Assembly (NCBI GenBank): GCA_004535785.1
Contig: SPIB01000004.1
Location: 62,001-126,000, forward strand
Origin: Gammaproteobacteria bacterium LSUCC0112
GTDB taxonomy: Bacteria > Pseudomonadota > Gammaproteobacteria > Pseudomonadales > Pseudohongiellaceae
Direction of reading: 5' to 3'
DNA: 64,000 nucleotides
Shown: positions 18,546-26,876 of the stretch, in pieces
How positions within the stretch are numbered: position 1 is the stretch's first letter
How the letters are laid out: every line of letters begins with the position of its first letter
The notes under the pieces: model-generated
The model's database searches: none
What the model saw: the letters and a program-made list of their open reading frames with translations, nothing else
Told to the model about the DNA's origin: nothing
Position numbers and translations under genes: made by a program

Positions 18546-19850
18546 ATGTTGGACGCTGTCAGTTTGTTTGGCCTCATTGGCGGCCTCGCTCTGCTTATTA
18601 TGCTTACCCTGCGCGGCTGGAACCTGTTTATCAGCGCCCCACTGTGTGCGGTACTGGTCGCTGTCAGCAGTCAGATTCCCCTGTTCACCGGTCAGGTGAA
18701 TTTTGTACAGAGTTACATGAGCGGTTTTACCGGTTTTATTGCGTCCTGGTTTTTTATGTTTTTGCTGGGATCGATTTTCGGCAAGTTTATGGAAGACACC
18801 GGCGCTGCGGACAGTGTCGCCGCGTTTATCACCGGCAAACTGGGCAAACAACGTGCCGTGCTGGCGGTGGTTATTGCCTGTGCGGTGCTCACCTACGGCG
18901 GAGTGAGCCTGTTTGTGGTGGCATTTGCCGTGTATCCGATGGCGCTCAGTCTGTTTAAAGAAGCCAATCTGCCGCGACGTTTTATTCCTGCGGCACTGGC
19001 GTTTGGTTCGGTGACGTTCACCATGACCTCAGCAGGCTCACCCGAAATCCAGAACTGGATTCCTATCGAGTTTCTGGGCACCACACCGTATGCCGCCTGG
19101 GAAGTCAGTCTGGTGGTAGCCGTGTTTATGGCAGTGTTTGGGTACTGGTGGTTGCAGCGCATGATTGCATCAGCTGTCAGCCGTGGCGAAGTGTTTGTGG
19201 CACGCGCCTCCGACCCTCATCTGAGTGAACGCGCGCTGCCCAACCCGGTGACCAGCCTGATTCCATTGATCATTGTGCTGGCACTGTCCTTCATTTTTCA
19301 CGACAGCCTGAAGCAGAACGCACTGATCGTTGCGCTGCTCGGTGGCGTGTTGTCGCTGATGTTGATCAACCGCAGCTACTTCAAAAACATGCAAGACGCG
19401 CTCGGGCATGCCACCACCGGGGCACTGGTCGCCATTGGTAATACCGCTGCCGTGGTTGGGTTTGGCGGCGTTGCCCGCGTTACCCCCGCGTTTGACATGG
19501 CGGTGGCCGCATTGACCTCGTTGCCCGGAAACGAACTTGTTGGCGCGGCAGTGGCTGTCAGTGTGATCGCGGGACTCACCGGTTCAGCCTCCGGCGGCCA
19601 GGTGATTGCCCTGCCCGCGGTAGGCCCACACTATCTCGATCTGGGCGTGAACCCCGAGCAATTGCACCGGGTAGTGTCAATCTCGTCCGGGGCGCTTGAT
19701 TCACTCCCGCATAACGGTTACGTGGTGACCACCATTCGCGGCGTTTGTCAGGAAACCCACAAAGATGCCTATTGGGCGGTGGGCGCCGTCACTGTGATTG
19801 TGCCGTTGCTGGGCCTGAGCCTGGCGCTGATTTTGTTTACGCTGTTCTGA
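18546..19850 (+). CDS. GntP-like organic-acid permease
   Basis: A 434-residue inner-membrane transporter with about 12 helices and internal two-fold similarity. Regions such as 'GSIFGKFMEDTGAADSVAAF' and 'GFGGVARVTPAFDMAVAAL', and the 'SSGALDSLPHNGYVVTTI' stretch, are the GntP/ion-transporter-superfamily pattern. Members carry gluconate, 3-hydroxybutyrate, citrate or related acids with protons. The ATG at 18546 has an AGAGGG site; an upstream in-frame ATG at 18480 is rejected. First gene of a run with an acyl-CoA ligase 12 bases later and an exported hydrolase, which suggests uptake and activation of a carboxylic acid; the substrate is not known. Confidence 0.8.
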   Translation: MLDAVSLFGLIGGLALLIMLTLRGWNLFISAPLCAVLVAVSSQIPLFTGQVNFVQSYMSGFTGFIASWFFMFLLGSIFGKFMEDTGAADSVAAFITGKLGKQRAVLAVVIACAVLTYGGVSLFVVAFAVYPMALSLFKEANLPRRFIPAALAFGSVTFTMTSAGSPEIQNWIPIEFLGTTPYAAWEVSLVVAVFMAVFGYWWLQRMIASAVSRGEVFVARASDPHLSERALPNPVTSLIPLIIVLALSFIFHDSLKQNALIVALLGGVLSLMLINRSYFKNMQDALGHATTGALVAIGNTAAVVGFGGVARVTPAFDMAVAALTSLPGNELVGAAVAVSVIAGLTGSASGGQVIALPAVGPHYLDLGVNPEQLHRVVSISSGALDSLPHNGYVVTTIRGVCQETHKDAYWAVGAVTVIVPLLGLSLALILFTLF

Positions 19851-19862
19851 TTGGAGCTTTAC

Positions 19863-21494
19863 ATGCACGGCAATATGATGGATTCATCCTTGTTGATCAT
19901 CGACTTGTTAAATCACGGACGGCAACGTTTTCCGCAGCAACAGGTGATCTCCCGGCGACTGGAAGGTGATATTCACCGCAGTAATTATCAGGAGATCTGG
20001 CAGCGCAGTGCACAACTCGCGCACGCACTGCTTGAGCTCGGCGTGCAACCCGGTGACTGCATCGCCAGTCTGGCATGGAACACACACCGGCACATGGAAT
20101 TGTATTATGCAGTGTCCGGCATCGGCGCCGTCCTGCACACCGTGAACCCGCGTCTGTTCAGCGAGCAGATCGAATACATCATTAACCATGCTGAGGATCA
20201 GCTGGTGTTTGTTGATCTGTCCTTTGTGGAACTCCTGGAACCTCTTCAAGCGCGCCTGCAAACCGTGAAAGGCTTTGTGGTGATGACCGACGAAGCGCAC
20301 ATGCCAGAAACCACGCTGGAGCCGCTGTTTTGTTTTGAATCGCTGCTTGACGATCAGCCCATCGACTTCACCTGGCCTCGCTTTGATGAAAACATCGCGG
20401 CCGCGCTGTGTTACACCTCCGGCACCACGGGCAATCCCAAAGGCGTGTTGTATTCCCACCGCGCCATGGTGCTGCATGCCATGGCCACCGCCTCGCGTGA
20501 ACTGCTGGATCTGACCCCCGACACCGTGCTGCTGCCGATGGTTGCCATGTACCACGCCGGCGCCTGGGGAGCCCCTTATGCCGCGCCGTTGTCCGGTTGC
20601 AAACTGGTATTGCCGGGCAATGGTATGGACGGAAAAAGCATGGCCGAACTGATCGCGGCCGAACAGGTTACCGTGGGTCTGGGTGTACCCACCATCTGGC
20701 TGACCCTGCATAACTACTGGTCAGACGCAGGGGTAAACAAAAGCTCACTCACACGTGTTTGTGTGGGCGGCGCCGCGTCACCGCTGGGCATGGTCAAACT
20801 GTATCAGGAGCGTTACGGCATTTACTGGCAACCCATCTGGGGCATGACCGAAACCGGGCCGTTGGCCACCTCCCTGCCGCCCTCGCCTGCCGTGATGCAG
20901 CTACCGCCGGAACAACGTTACACACTGCAAACCACCGCGGGGCAAGCAGCATTTGGTGTTGAGATGGGCATCTTTGGTGGCGATGATCAGCCGCTGCCTC
21001 ATGACGGTGAAACCACCGGTGAACTGCGTGTACGCGGCCCGTGGATTTGCAGCCAGTACTATAAAAACCCCGATCTCAGTGCCTTTCCCAACGGCTGGCT
21101 GGCGACCGGCGACATTGCCGTGATCGACGCTGAGGGTTACATGCGCGTCGTGGATCGCAAAAAAGATGTCATTAAAAGTGGCGGCGAATGGATCAGCTCG
21201 CTTGAGATTGAAAGTATTGTCAGCCAACATCCGGCAGTGAATGAATGCTGTGTGATTGGCGCCAAACATCCCAAGTGGGATGAGCGCCCCGTACTGATTG
21301 TCGTGGGAAACCGTGGTATCACGGTTGACGAAAAAGACCTGACCTTGTTTCTGAACGGTAAAATCGCGCGCTGGTGGATGCCGGATCAGATCCTGTTTGT
21401 AGAAGCGCTGCCCAAAACCGGCACCGGCAAAGTATTAAAAAATGAATTACGTGACCGCTATGGCAGTGTGTTACTGGCCGCCATTCAGGTTTGA
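19863..21494 (+). CDS. Acyl-CoA synthetase (medium-chain/AlkK-DmdB-like)
   Basis: A 543-residue adenylate-forming ligase that converts a free carboxylic acid to its CoA thioester via acyl-AMP. Motifs: P-loop 'YTSGTTGNPKGVLYSHRAM' (about 187-205), 'GWLATGDIAVID', hinge 'DRKKDVIKSGGEWISSLEIE', and the catalytic Lys in 'PKTGTGKVLKNELRDRY'. It lacks the FAAL insertion, so CoA rather than ACP is the expected acceptor. Start at the ATG with GGAG nine bases upstream. Twelve bases after the permease stop. Related enzymes act on medium-chain acids or 3-methylmercaptopropionate; the substrate here is open. Confidence 0.9.
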   Translation: MHGNMMDSSLLIIDLLNHGRQRFPQQQVISRRLEGDIHRSNYQEIWQRSAQLAHALLELGVQPGDCIASLAWNTHRHMELYYAVSGIGAVLHTVNPRLFSEQIEYIINHAEDQLVFVDLSFVELLEPLQARLQTVKGFVVMTDEAHMPETTLEPLFCFESLLDDQPIDFTWPRFDENIAAALCYTSGTTGNPKGVLYSHRAMVLHAMATASRELLDLTPDTVLLPMVAMYHAGAWGAPYAAPLSGCKLVLPGNGMDGKSMAELIAAEQVTVGLGVPTIWLTLHNYWSDAGVNKSSLTRVCVGGAASPLGMVKLYQERYGIYWQPIWGMTETGPLATSLPPSPAVMQLPPEQRYTLQTTAGQAAFGVEMGIFGGDDQPLPHDGETTGELRVRGPWICSQYYKNPDLSAFPNGWLATGDIAVIDAEGYMRVVDRKKDVIKSGGEWISSLEIESIVSQHPAVNECCVIGAKHPKWDERPVLIVVGNRGITVDEKDLTLFLNGKIARWWMPDQILFVEALPKTGTGKVLKNELRDRYGSVLLAAIQV

Positions 21495-21532
21495 TCGATT
21501 GTTGTGAGTTTTTGACTCTGGAGTATCGCGTT

Positions 21533-22765
21533 ATGTTGCAGGCATGTTTTGCAGGATTCACCGCCTTTTTATCAAAACCGCGCTTGTTGACTGGTCGGAG
21601 TGTGCTGTTTGTGCTGACGTTTTATACGCTCAGCGCATGCGCACAGGATGCTGCTACGCTCGGCTTGGTGCAAAAGCAGGTGTTCACCACCAACAACTTC
21701 CAGACTTTTAATGGCCAACAGATTGCGGAAGTGACGGTGGGTTGGGAAGCCTATGGCGAACTGAATGCCGCCAAAGATAACGTGATTCTGATCACCCACT
21801 TTTTCTCCGGCAACAGCCATGCCGCCGGTAAATACACAGCAGCCGACGCCCTGCCCGGCTACTGGGACGCCATCATCGGCCCGGGTAAAACCATCGATAC
21901 CAACCGCTTCTATGTAATCAGTTCTGACACGCTGGTCAATCAGGAGCCACACAACCCCATGGTCACCACCACCGGCCCGGCCAGCATCAATCCGGCCACT
22001 GGCAAACCGTATGCGCTGGACTTTCCGGTCGTCACTATCCGCGATTTTGTGAACGTACAAAAAGCCCTGCTGGACAGTCTGGGCATTGAAAAACTGCACG
22101 CCGTAGTGGGTGCCTCTATGGGTTCGTTACAAGCCCTGGACTGGGCAACCGCCTACCCGGACATGGTTGAGCGCGTGATTTCGGTGATTGGTATGGGCGC
22201 CGCTGACCCGTGGACCATTGCCGGCCTGCAGCAATGGGCCAACCCCATCATCGCAGACCCGAACTGGAACAACGGCAACTACTACGATGGCGAGCCTCCC
22301 CTTGTTGGCTTGCGTCAGGCGCTGGGCATGGTGACCCTGCAAGCCATACACCCGCTGATTTTTAATCAGGCTTACGCCGCCAGCGGCCCACGCGAGGCCG
22401 CTCCCCTTGCGGATATCCGCGCCAATTTTGGGGTGGTTGAGCAGTTAAATGCTGCGGCACAGGCACGCACCACTTACGCAGACGCCAACCACGTGTTGTA
22501 TCTGGTGCGCGCCAATCAGCTGTTTATGGCCGGGTTTCAGGACACACTCAGCAATGGCCTGTCTGCCGTCACTGCCAAAGTGCTGTTTCTGCCCGCCAGC
22601 AATGATTTGCTGTTGCAGCCGTATATGGCCAAAGCCGCACATGACACCTTGCTGAGTCTGGGCAAGGAGTCTTATTACGAGGAGATTGAAGGCCCCTGGG
22701 GGCATCTGGACGGGGTTTATAGTGTGGGGCAGAAGGCTGAGTTGATTGTTGAGTTTTTGGATTGA
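21533..22765 (+). CDS. Exported alpha/beta hydrolase, homoserine-acetyltransferase-like
   Basis: A 410-residue protein of the MetX-like alpha/beta fold. Nucleophile Ser in 'VVGASMGSLQALDWA', Asp in 'PASNDLLL', His in 'GPWGHLDGV'; the family's oxyanion-side motif 'LITHFFSGNSHA' is present. Residues 20-40 form a hydrophobic segment ending 'LSACAQD', a lipobox-like site with Cys36, so it is probably a lipoprotein or exported. True MetX is cytosolic, and there is no methionine gene nearby, so an esterase/hydrolase feeding the adjacent permease and CoA ligase is more likely. Start at the ATG with TGGAG upstream. Confidence 0.75.
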   Translation: MLQACFAGFTAFLSKPRLLTGRSVLFVLTFYTLSACAQDAATLGLVQKQVFTTNNFQTFNGQQIAEVTVGWEAYGELNAAKDNVILITHFFSGNSHAAGKYTAADALPGYWDAIIGPGKTIDTNRFYVISSDTLVNQEPHNPMVTTTGPASINPATGKPYALDFPVVTIRDFVNVQKALLDSLGIEKLHAVVGASMGSLQALDWATAYPDMVERVISVIGMGAADPWTIAGLQQWANPIIADPNWNNGNYYDGEPPLVGLRQALGMVTLQAIHPLIFNQAYAASGPREAAPLADIRANFGVVEQLNAAAQARTTYADANHVLYLVRANQLFMAGFQDTLSNGLSAVTAKVLFLPASNDLLLQPYMAKAAHDTLLSLGKESYYEEIEGPWGHLDGVYSVGQKAELIVEFLD

Positions 22766-22779
22766 GTGGTTTGTAAAGT

Positions 22780-23091
22780 TCAATGCCTAACAACGCCAAA
22801 GCTGAAAATTGAAATTATTGGCAAAAAGACAAAAAAAGCCCAAATTTCAGTCACTAAATAGAAGTAATAGTTGCGCTCAACAAGCATGGAGCTAACAACC
22901 AAGTATCCAAAATATTGGCAAAGCAGCATATTTGCGGAAAGAACTACCAGAGAGATCTCCATCTCGTGTCCACACTTTCTGCACTTGATGAACCAATCGT
23001 AGACTGCAGTAATGCGCTGCACGGCTGTAATTTCGGTATGACACCGATGGCATTTTCTTTTTATATCATCAAGCATTATGACTGGCGCCAT
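22780..23091 (-). CDS. Small zinc-ribbon membrane protein next to the peptide operon
   Basis: A 103-residue protein I do not recognise. The N-terminus has paired 'CHRCHTE' and 'CRKCGHE' motifs (a zinc ribbon, about residues 14-43), followed by two membrane helices (about 45-70 and 80-100, rich in aromatic residues). A start five codons further in is possible. It sits on the same strand as the peptide/export operon, 58 bases past the second peptide stop and beyond a terminator. Immunity proteins of class II bacteriocins are often small membrane proteins beside the structural genes, so it is an immunity candidate, but only by position and topology. Confidence 0.5.
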   Translation of the reverse strand: MAPVIMLDDIKRKCHRCHTEITAVQRITAVYDWFIKCRKCGHEMEISLVVLSANMLLCQYFGYLVVSSMLVERNYYFYLVTEIWAFFVFLPIISIFSFGVVRH

Positions 23092-23108
23092 GTCTTGAGT
23101 GTTTTCAA

Positions 23109-23143
23109 CAAAAAAGCCGCCAAACGAATATTCAGCGGCTTTT
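23109..23143 (-). terminator. Terminator after the double-glycine peptide genes
   Basis: AAAAAGCCGC at 23111-23120 pairs with GCGGCTTTT at 23135-23143, giving a GC-core stem with A/T tails on both sides. It therefore works on either strand; on the minus strand it falls six bases after the second peptide stop and should close the FAAL-to-peptide operon. Confidence 0.8.
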
Positions 23144-23148
23144 AACTA

Positions 23149-23316
23149 TCAACTATCGCTTTCCAGATAACCTGTTGTGGCACCTCCAAGCGCTTCAGTC
23201 GCCAACGCCGCAGCAATTCTGGGTGCTGCATATCGGACAACTGCGTAAACCACGATCACTGCCACTGGATTTCCACCAGCAACCTCAGCGATTTCACTTT
23301 TGATTAGTTTCAACAT
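23149..23316 (-). CDS. Double-glycine leader peptide B (bacteriocin/microcin precursor)
   Basis: A 55-residue precursor. Leader MLKLIKSEIAEVAGG fits the class II consensus exactly: Leu(-12), Glu(-8), Ile(-7), Val(-4), Gly(-2), Gly(-1). The predicted mature part is 40 residues starting NPVAVIVV, cysteine-free and hydrophobic, with two Arg, an 'ALGGATTGY' stretch containing a GxxxG motif, and an acidic tail LESDS. It follows peptide A by 13 bases with its own AGGAG site, and a terminator follows. The upstream C39 ABC exporter is the expected processing and secretion machine. A longer frame from TTG at 23358 is rejected because it overlaps peptide A and buries the leader. Confidence 0.85.
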   Translation of the reverse strand: MLKLIKSEIAEVAGGNPVAVIVVYAVVRYAAPRIAAALATEALGGATTGYLESDS

Positions 23317-23329
23317 GACACGTCTCCTG

Positions 23330-23488
23330 TCAAGAATTCGGCACAAATTCCTTTGCATAGTGAAAGGCAGTTGCAGCGCCAGCAGTAGCTGCCACCCAAG
23401 TCACCACCTTCACAGCAACCGCTGCAAGTGGCACTACACCACCACCAATCAGGGAAATTTCCTCCGCTTTTAGTTCACGCATACTCAT
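23330..23488 (-). CDS. Double-glycine leader peptide A (bacteriocin/microcin precursor)
   Basis: A 52-residue precursor. Leader MSMRELKAEEISLIGGG (or from the second Met, 15 residues) matches the double-glycine consensus: Leu(-12), Glu(-8), Ile(-7), Ile(-4), Gly(-2), Gly(-1). The mature part is 35 residues starting VVPLAAVAVK, hydrophobic, cysteine-free, with two Lys, one Trp and small-residue spacing 'TAGAATAF' (GxxxA). It begins 47 bases after the ABC exporter stop with a strong AAGGAG site, and peptide B follows. Two short, differing GG peptides in tandem are the usual arrangement of two-peptide (class IIb) bacteriocins and some microcins. Signalling peptides are an alternative. Confidence 0.85.
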   Translation of the reverse strand: MSMRELKAEEISLIGGGVVPLAAVAVKVVTWVAATAGAATAFHYAKEFVPNS

Positions 23489-23535
23489 ATCTCCTTTTTA
23501 AGTACAACACTAAGGAGCCAAAACCTAATATGTGG

Positions 23536-25644
23536 TTACGAATCCATCCCTGTGACAAAACTACCGCCACAATCCTTGTTCAAGGTTAATTTTTTACTAG
23601 CCAGCTCACATATCTCAGGTCGATGACTGATCAGTACCATGCTGATATTTAACGATCGTAGAGACTCAATCACCGCACGTTCGGTTTCAATATCCAGATT
23701 GGCAGTTGCCTCATCAAGAAACAGAATTTTTGCCTGTTTGTAAAATGCTCTGGCCAGCAAAATTCGTTGCGCCTGACCGGCCGACAACATGGATCCCATG
23801 TCACCAATCATGCTGTTGTAATTCATGGGCAGCGATAAAATCAGATCATGAATGTGAGCCTGTTGTGCTGCGTGATGCACACGACCGATATCGGCCTGCT
23901 GATCAAATAAGGTGATATTGTCGAGGATGCTTCCTGACAACAATTGATCGGTCTGCAAGATACCCGCACACACATCACGGTAAAGACGGACACCGGATTC
24001 GCGGATATCCCGGTCGTCTACCTTGACCAACCCATGATCCGGCTCAAGCAAACCAGCCATAATTTTGAGCAACGTCGATTTTCCCGCGCCGGACGGGCCA
24101 GTAATTGCCATGATTTCACCGGGTTCCAGCACAATATTTATCTGCTGCAACACAGGGTTGTGGCTGCCCGGATAACGGTATGACACATTTTCCAGTGTCA
24201 ATTTTCCTTTCACCGGTATGCGAATCACAGGCAGGTGAATGCTACCGAACTCCTTGTTAGTACAGGTGATGTCTGATACACGCTCCAGCTGCAGTCTGAC
24301 CAGGCGTATCTGTACCAACTTGTCGATAAACGAACGGATTGCGCTTGAAAAATTGCCTTTTAGCGCAACAAACGCTGTCAGGAAACCCAAGGAAATTTTG
24401 CCAGCCAGCACCTGCGTGGCTGCCAGATAGACAATCAGTACATTCTCCATCGCAAACAACGCACCAAACACCAGTTCCAGCCGGATAGTGAAGCGCGCCA
24501 GATGTACTTGCGTATTGATCTGTTCAGCATAGGAATTTCGCCACATCAAAACCCGAGGCAATTCCCGACAATAGAATTTGATCACCTGAATTGCGCGCAT
24601 ATTTTCCATCAGGCCAGTGCTGGTTTTTGCCTCAGCAACAATCAACTGCTCCTGAAGCGTCTGTAAAGACGGTATGGCGAGCATTTTCAACAAGGAAACC
24701 AGCACTACAAAACCCAGTACCAAGGAAGCCAACAGCGGGCTGAAATGGAACATCACCAAAAGAGTCACGATGGCAAATAGTCCATCAAGGACGACCGTGA
24801 TCAGATCCTCACTGATTATTCTGCGGATCTCCCGAATAGAGCCAAAACGGGACACCAGATCCCCCACATGGCGTCGTTCAAAAAAGTCAGCGGGCAGACT
24901 CATCATGTGCGTAAACACATTCCCAACCATCTGAAACCCAAGCTGATTGGAAAAGTACAATTTAATCTGTGAACGTGCAAACCCCATAACAACACCGGTC
25001 AGGGCCAGCAACAAAAAGCCAATCGCCAGAATCTTTAATACATCTGCATCCTGCTTGCTTAAACTTTCATCGATGACCGTCTGCATAAAAAATGCACTGC
25101 CGATCGAGACTATCTGCAGACAAACCGACAGGACCAGCAACTGAATAACGGATGCATTAAAGCCCGGGTACTTCACAAACAGATCACTTAGTTTTGAGCG
25201 CAGAATTTGTGTCTGCGGGACAAATCCTGCTGCGGGGGTAAACTCCACCGCAATACCGGTCACGTGGCGGCTTGCCTCATTCAGTCCATAGGTCCTTTCC
25301 CCCACGGCGGGATCGTTAATAGTCAGCCCTTTTTTAGATACTTTTTTTAACACAACAAAATGTGTCATATCCCAGTGCAAAACAGCAGGAAGCTGCAAGG
25401 ACTTCAAATCTTCAATTTCCAGTTTGAGTGCGCGCGCGCTTAAGCTTAGCGCTTCGGCAATACCCAGTATGTCGGCAAGATTGGCACCTCGACCAGATAC
25501 CGCGTGCTCGCGGCGCAAACTGTTCAGATCAATTTTTTTTCCAAAATACGACGCGATCATAACCAGGCAGGCCAGGCCACACTCAGCACGTTCGGATTGC
25601 AAAATACAGGGCATCGCTGCCCGCGAAGAAAATAGCGCTTTCAT
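23536..25644 (-). CDS. C39-peptidase ABC exporter (PCAT, CvaB/LagD-like)
   Basis: A 702-residue bifunctional exporter: it cuts double-glycine leaders and moves the peptide across the inner membrane. The N-terminal C39 domain has Cys22 ('QSERAECGLACLVM'), His95 ('DMTHFVVLKK') and Asp111 ('INDPAVG'). Six membrane helices span about 165-430. The ATPase has Walker A 'GPSGAGKST' (516-524), signature 'LSAGQ' (620-624, Ala for Gly) and Walker B 'ILFLDEA' near 640-646. The ATG overlaps the HlyD stop by one base (TGATG) with GAGGAGG upstream; a GTG one codon earlier is less likely. The active triad is complete, so leader cleavage should work on the two peptides encoded next. Confidence 0.95.
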   Translation of the reverse strand: MKALFSSRAAMPCILQSERAECGLACLVMIASYFGKKIDLNSLRREHAVSGRGANLADILGIAEALSLSARALKLEIEDLKSLQLPAVLHWDMTHFVVLKKVSKKGLTINDPAVGERTYGLNEASRHVTGIAVEFTPAAGFVPQTQILRSKLSDLFVKYPGFNASVIQLLVLSVCLQIVSIGSAFFMQTVIDESLSKQDADVLKILAIGFLLLALTGVVMGFARSQIKLYFSNQLGFQMVGNVFTHMMSLPADFFERRHVGDLVSRFGSIREIRRIISEDLITVVLDGLFAIVTLLVMFHFSPLLASLVLGFVVLVSLLKMLAIPSLQTLQEQLIVAEAKTSTGLMENMRAIQVIKFYCRELPRVLMWRNSYAEQINTQVHLARFTIRLELVFGALFAMENVLIVYLAATQVLAGKISLGFLTAFVALKGNFSSAIRSFIDKLVQIRLVRLQLERVSDITCTNKEFGSIHLPVIRIPVKGKLTLENVSYRYPGSHNPVLQQINIVLEPGEIMAITGPSGAGKSTLLKIMAGLLEPDHGLVKVDDRDIRESGVRLYRDVCAGILQTDQLLSGSILDNITLFDQQADIGRVHHAAQQAHIHDLILSLPMNYNSMIGDMGSMLSAGQAQRILLARAFYKQAKILFLDEATANLDIETERAVIESLRSLNISMVLISHRPEICELASKKLTLNKDCGGSFVTGMDS

Positions 25645-26876
25645 CACAACCTCCTCGCCAGCGCGGTCAGCGGCTCAAACATGCCTTGCAAGATTGTGCG
25701 CTGCCCGGTTACCACCTGAGCACTGAACTGCATGCCAGCTTTTAATCTCAGGTTGTTCATCCCGTCGTGTAATTCCGCTTTGATCAGATATACAGGTTCA
25801 TTGATATCCAACGGAATCAGGTGTTCCCGAGGATCAATGGCTGATGTGCCAATCGAGATCACTGTGGCCTCATAACTGCCGTATTGCTGATAGGGAAACG
25901 CGTCATAATTCAACAGTAGGGTCTGCCCGGCGGACAGCTTGCCCAGCGCGCGGGAAGGTACAAATAGCTGCGCCTCGTAGTCGGGGGGTTCGGCGACAAT
26001 ACTGAACAATGGGCGACGTGAATCAAGCTGATCACCGTCCGTCAGTAACAAATTGTTGACGCGACCGGCAACCGGTGCAGTGATCAAAAATTGCTGTGCG
26101 TACAGCGCTTCTTCCCGTCGTTGCTGCAACTGCGACAAGGAGATGCGCAACGCAATCTGCTCGTCTTTCAAGCGAGTCTGCTCCAGTGCAAGTTCATGAC
26201 CGATGTCTCTCAGCATGCGCTGAGTTGATTGCAGGGCAATTCGCGAAACTTGTGAGGATTTCTTCAAAGACACCAACGAAGACCTGCCATGGGACAGTTC
26301 GCTGTCCGATACTGCACCGCGTGCGTGCAGCTGTTCAAGCCTGAGGAATTCGTCGTCTGCCAGCTGCAACTGTTGCGTGGAAAGATCGTCCTCATCAGCG
26401 CGAATTAACAACTCCTCACGCAAAGCAGACTGTCGCCGATGTGATTGCTCGATTGCCAGCTGTTGTCTTTGTGCTGACAAAACCAGCCGGTCTTCTAGCT
26501 GCAATATCTGTTGTTCCAGATGCAGTATCACGGTGTGGTTGGCGGCTTCGCCCGACTGTCCATAACCCGGCTCAATGACGGACGCCAATGACTGGCCTTT
26601 CAGGACCAATTCTCCATTTGCAGCGTGAAGCCGTTGGATGACGCCACTGCGATTGCTGTATACCTTCACCTCGCCATTGGCCGCGACCACATATCCACGC
26701 ACGTGCTCGGTTTGTTTTATGTTCGCAGTCGCAGCGTATCCTGTCAGGACACAAAACACCGCCACTGCTGTCAGCAATAAAATACGAAGTGGCACAGGCT
26801 GATAAAAAACCGGATCCCCAAAAAAATGATCATGCTGAACCATCAGCACTTCGCGCCGGAACAAATTTTTACGCAT
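25644..26876 (-). CDS. HlyD-family periplasmic adaptor of the peptide exporter
   Basis: A 410-residue membrane-fusion protein: one N-terminal membrane helix (about 30-50), a lipoyl-like half ('VAANGEVKVYSNRSGVIQ'), a long coiled coil (about 110-270) rich in Gln/Leu, the second lipoyl half and a beta-barrel region. It links the ABC exporter to an outer-membrane channel of TolC type, which is not in this window. The ATG at 26876 follows GGGAG and overlaps the acyltransferase stop by 8 bases; two in-frame ATGs further up (26900, 26918) would lengthen that overlap. CvaA-type proteins occupy the same position in microcin operons. Confidence 0.9.
   Translation of the reverse strand: MRKNLFRREVLMVQHDHFFGDPVFYQPVPLRILLLTAVAVFCVLTGYAATANIKQTEHVRGYVVAANGEVKVYSNRSGVIQRLHAANGELVLKGQSLASVIEPGYGQSGEAANHTVILHLEQQILQLEDRLVLSAQRQQLAIEQSHRRQSALREELLIRADEDDLSTQQLQLADDEFLRLEQLHARGAVSDSELSHGRSSLVSLKKSSQVSRIALQSTQRMLRDIGHELALEQTRLKDEQIALRISLSQLQQRREEALYAQQFLITAPVAGRVNNLLLTDGDQLDSRRPLFSIVAEPPDYEAQLFVPSRALGKLSAGQTLLLNYDAFPYQQYGSYEATVISIGTSAIDPREHLIPLDINEPVYLIKAELHDGMNNLRLKAGMQFSAQVVTGQRTILQGMFEPLTALARRL

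Noticed and set aside
23149-23358. A 69-codon frame covering peptide B from a TTG start
   Set aside because: It overlaps peptide A, has no ribosome site at the TTG, and hides the double-glycine leader that begins at the ATG at 23316.
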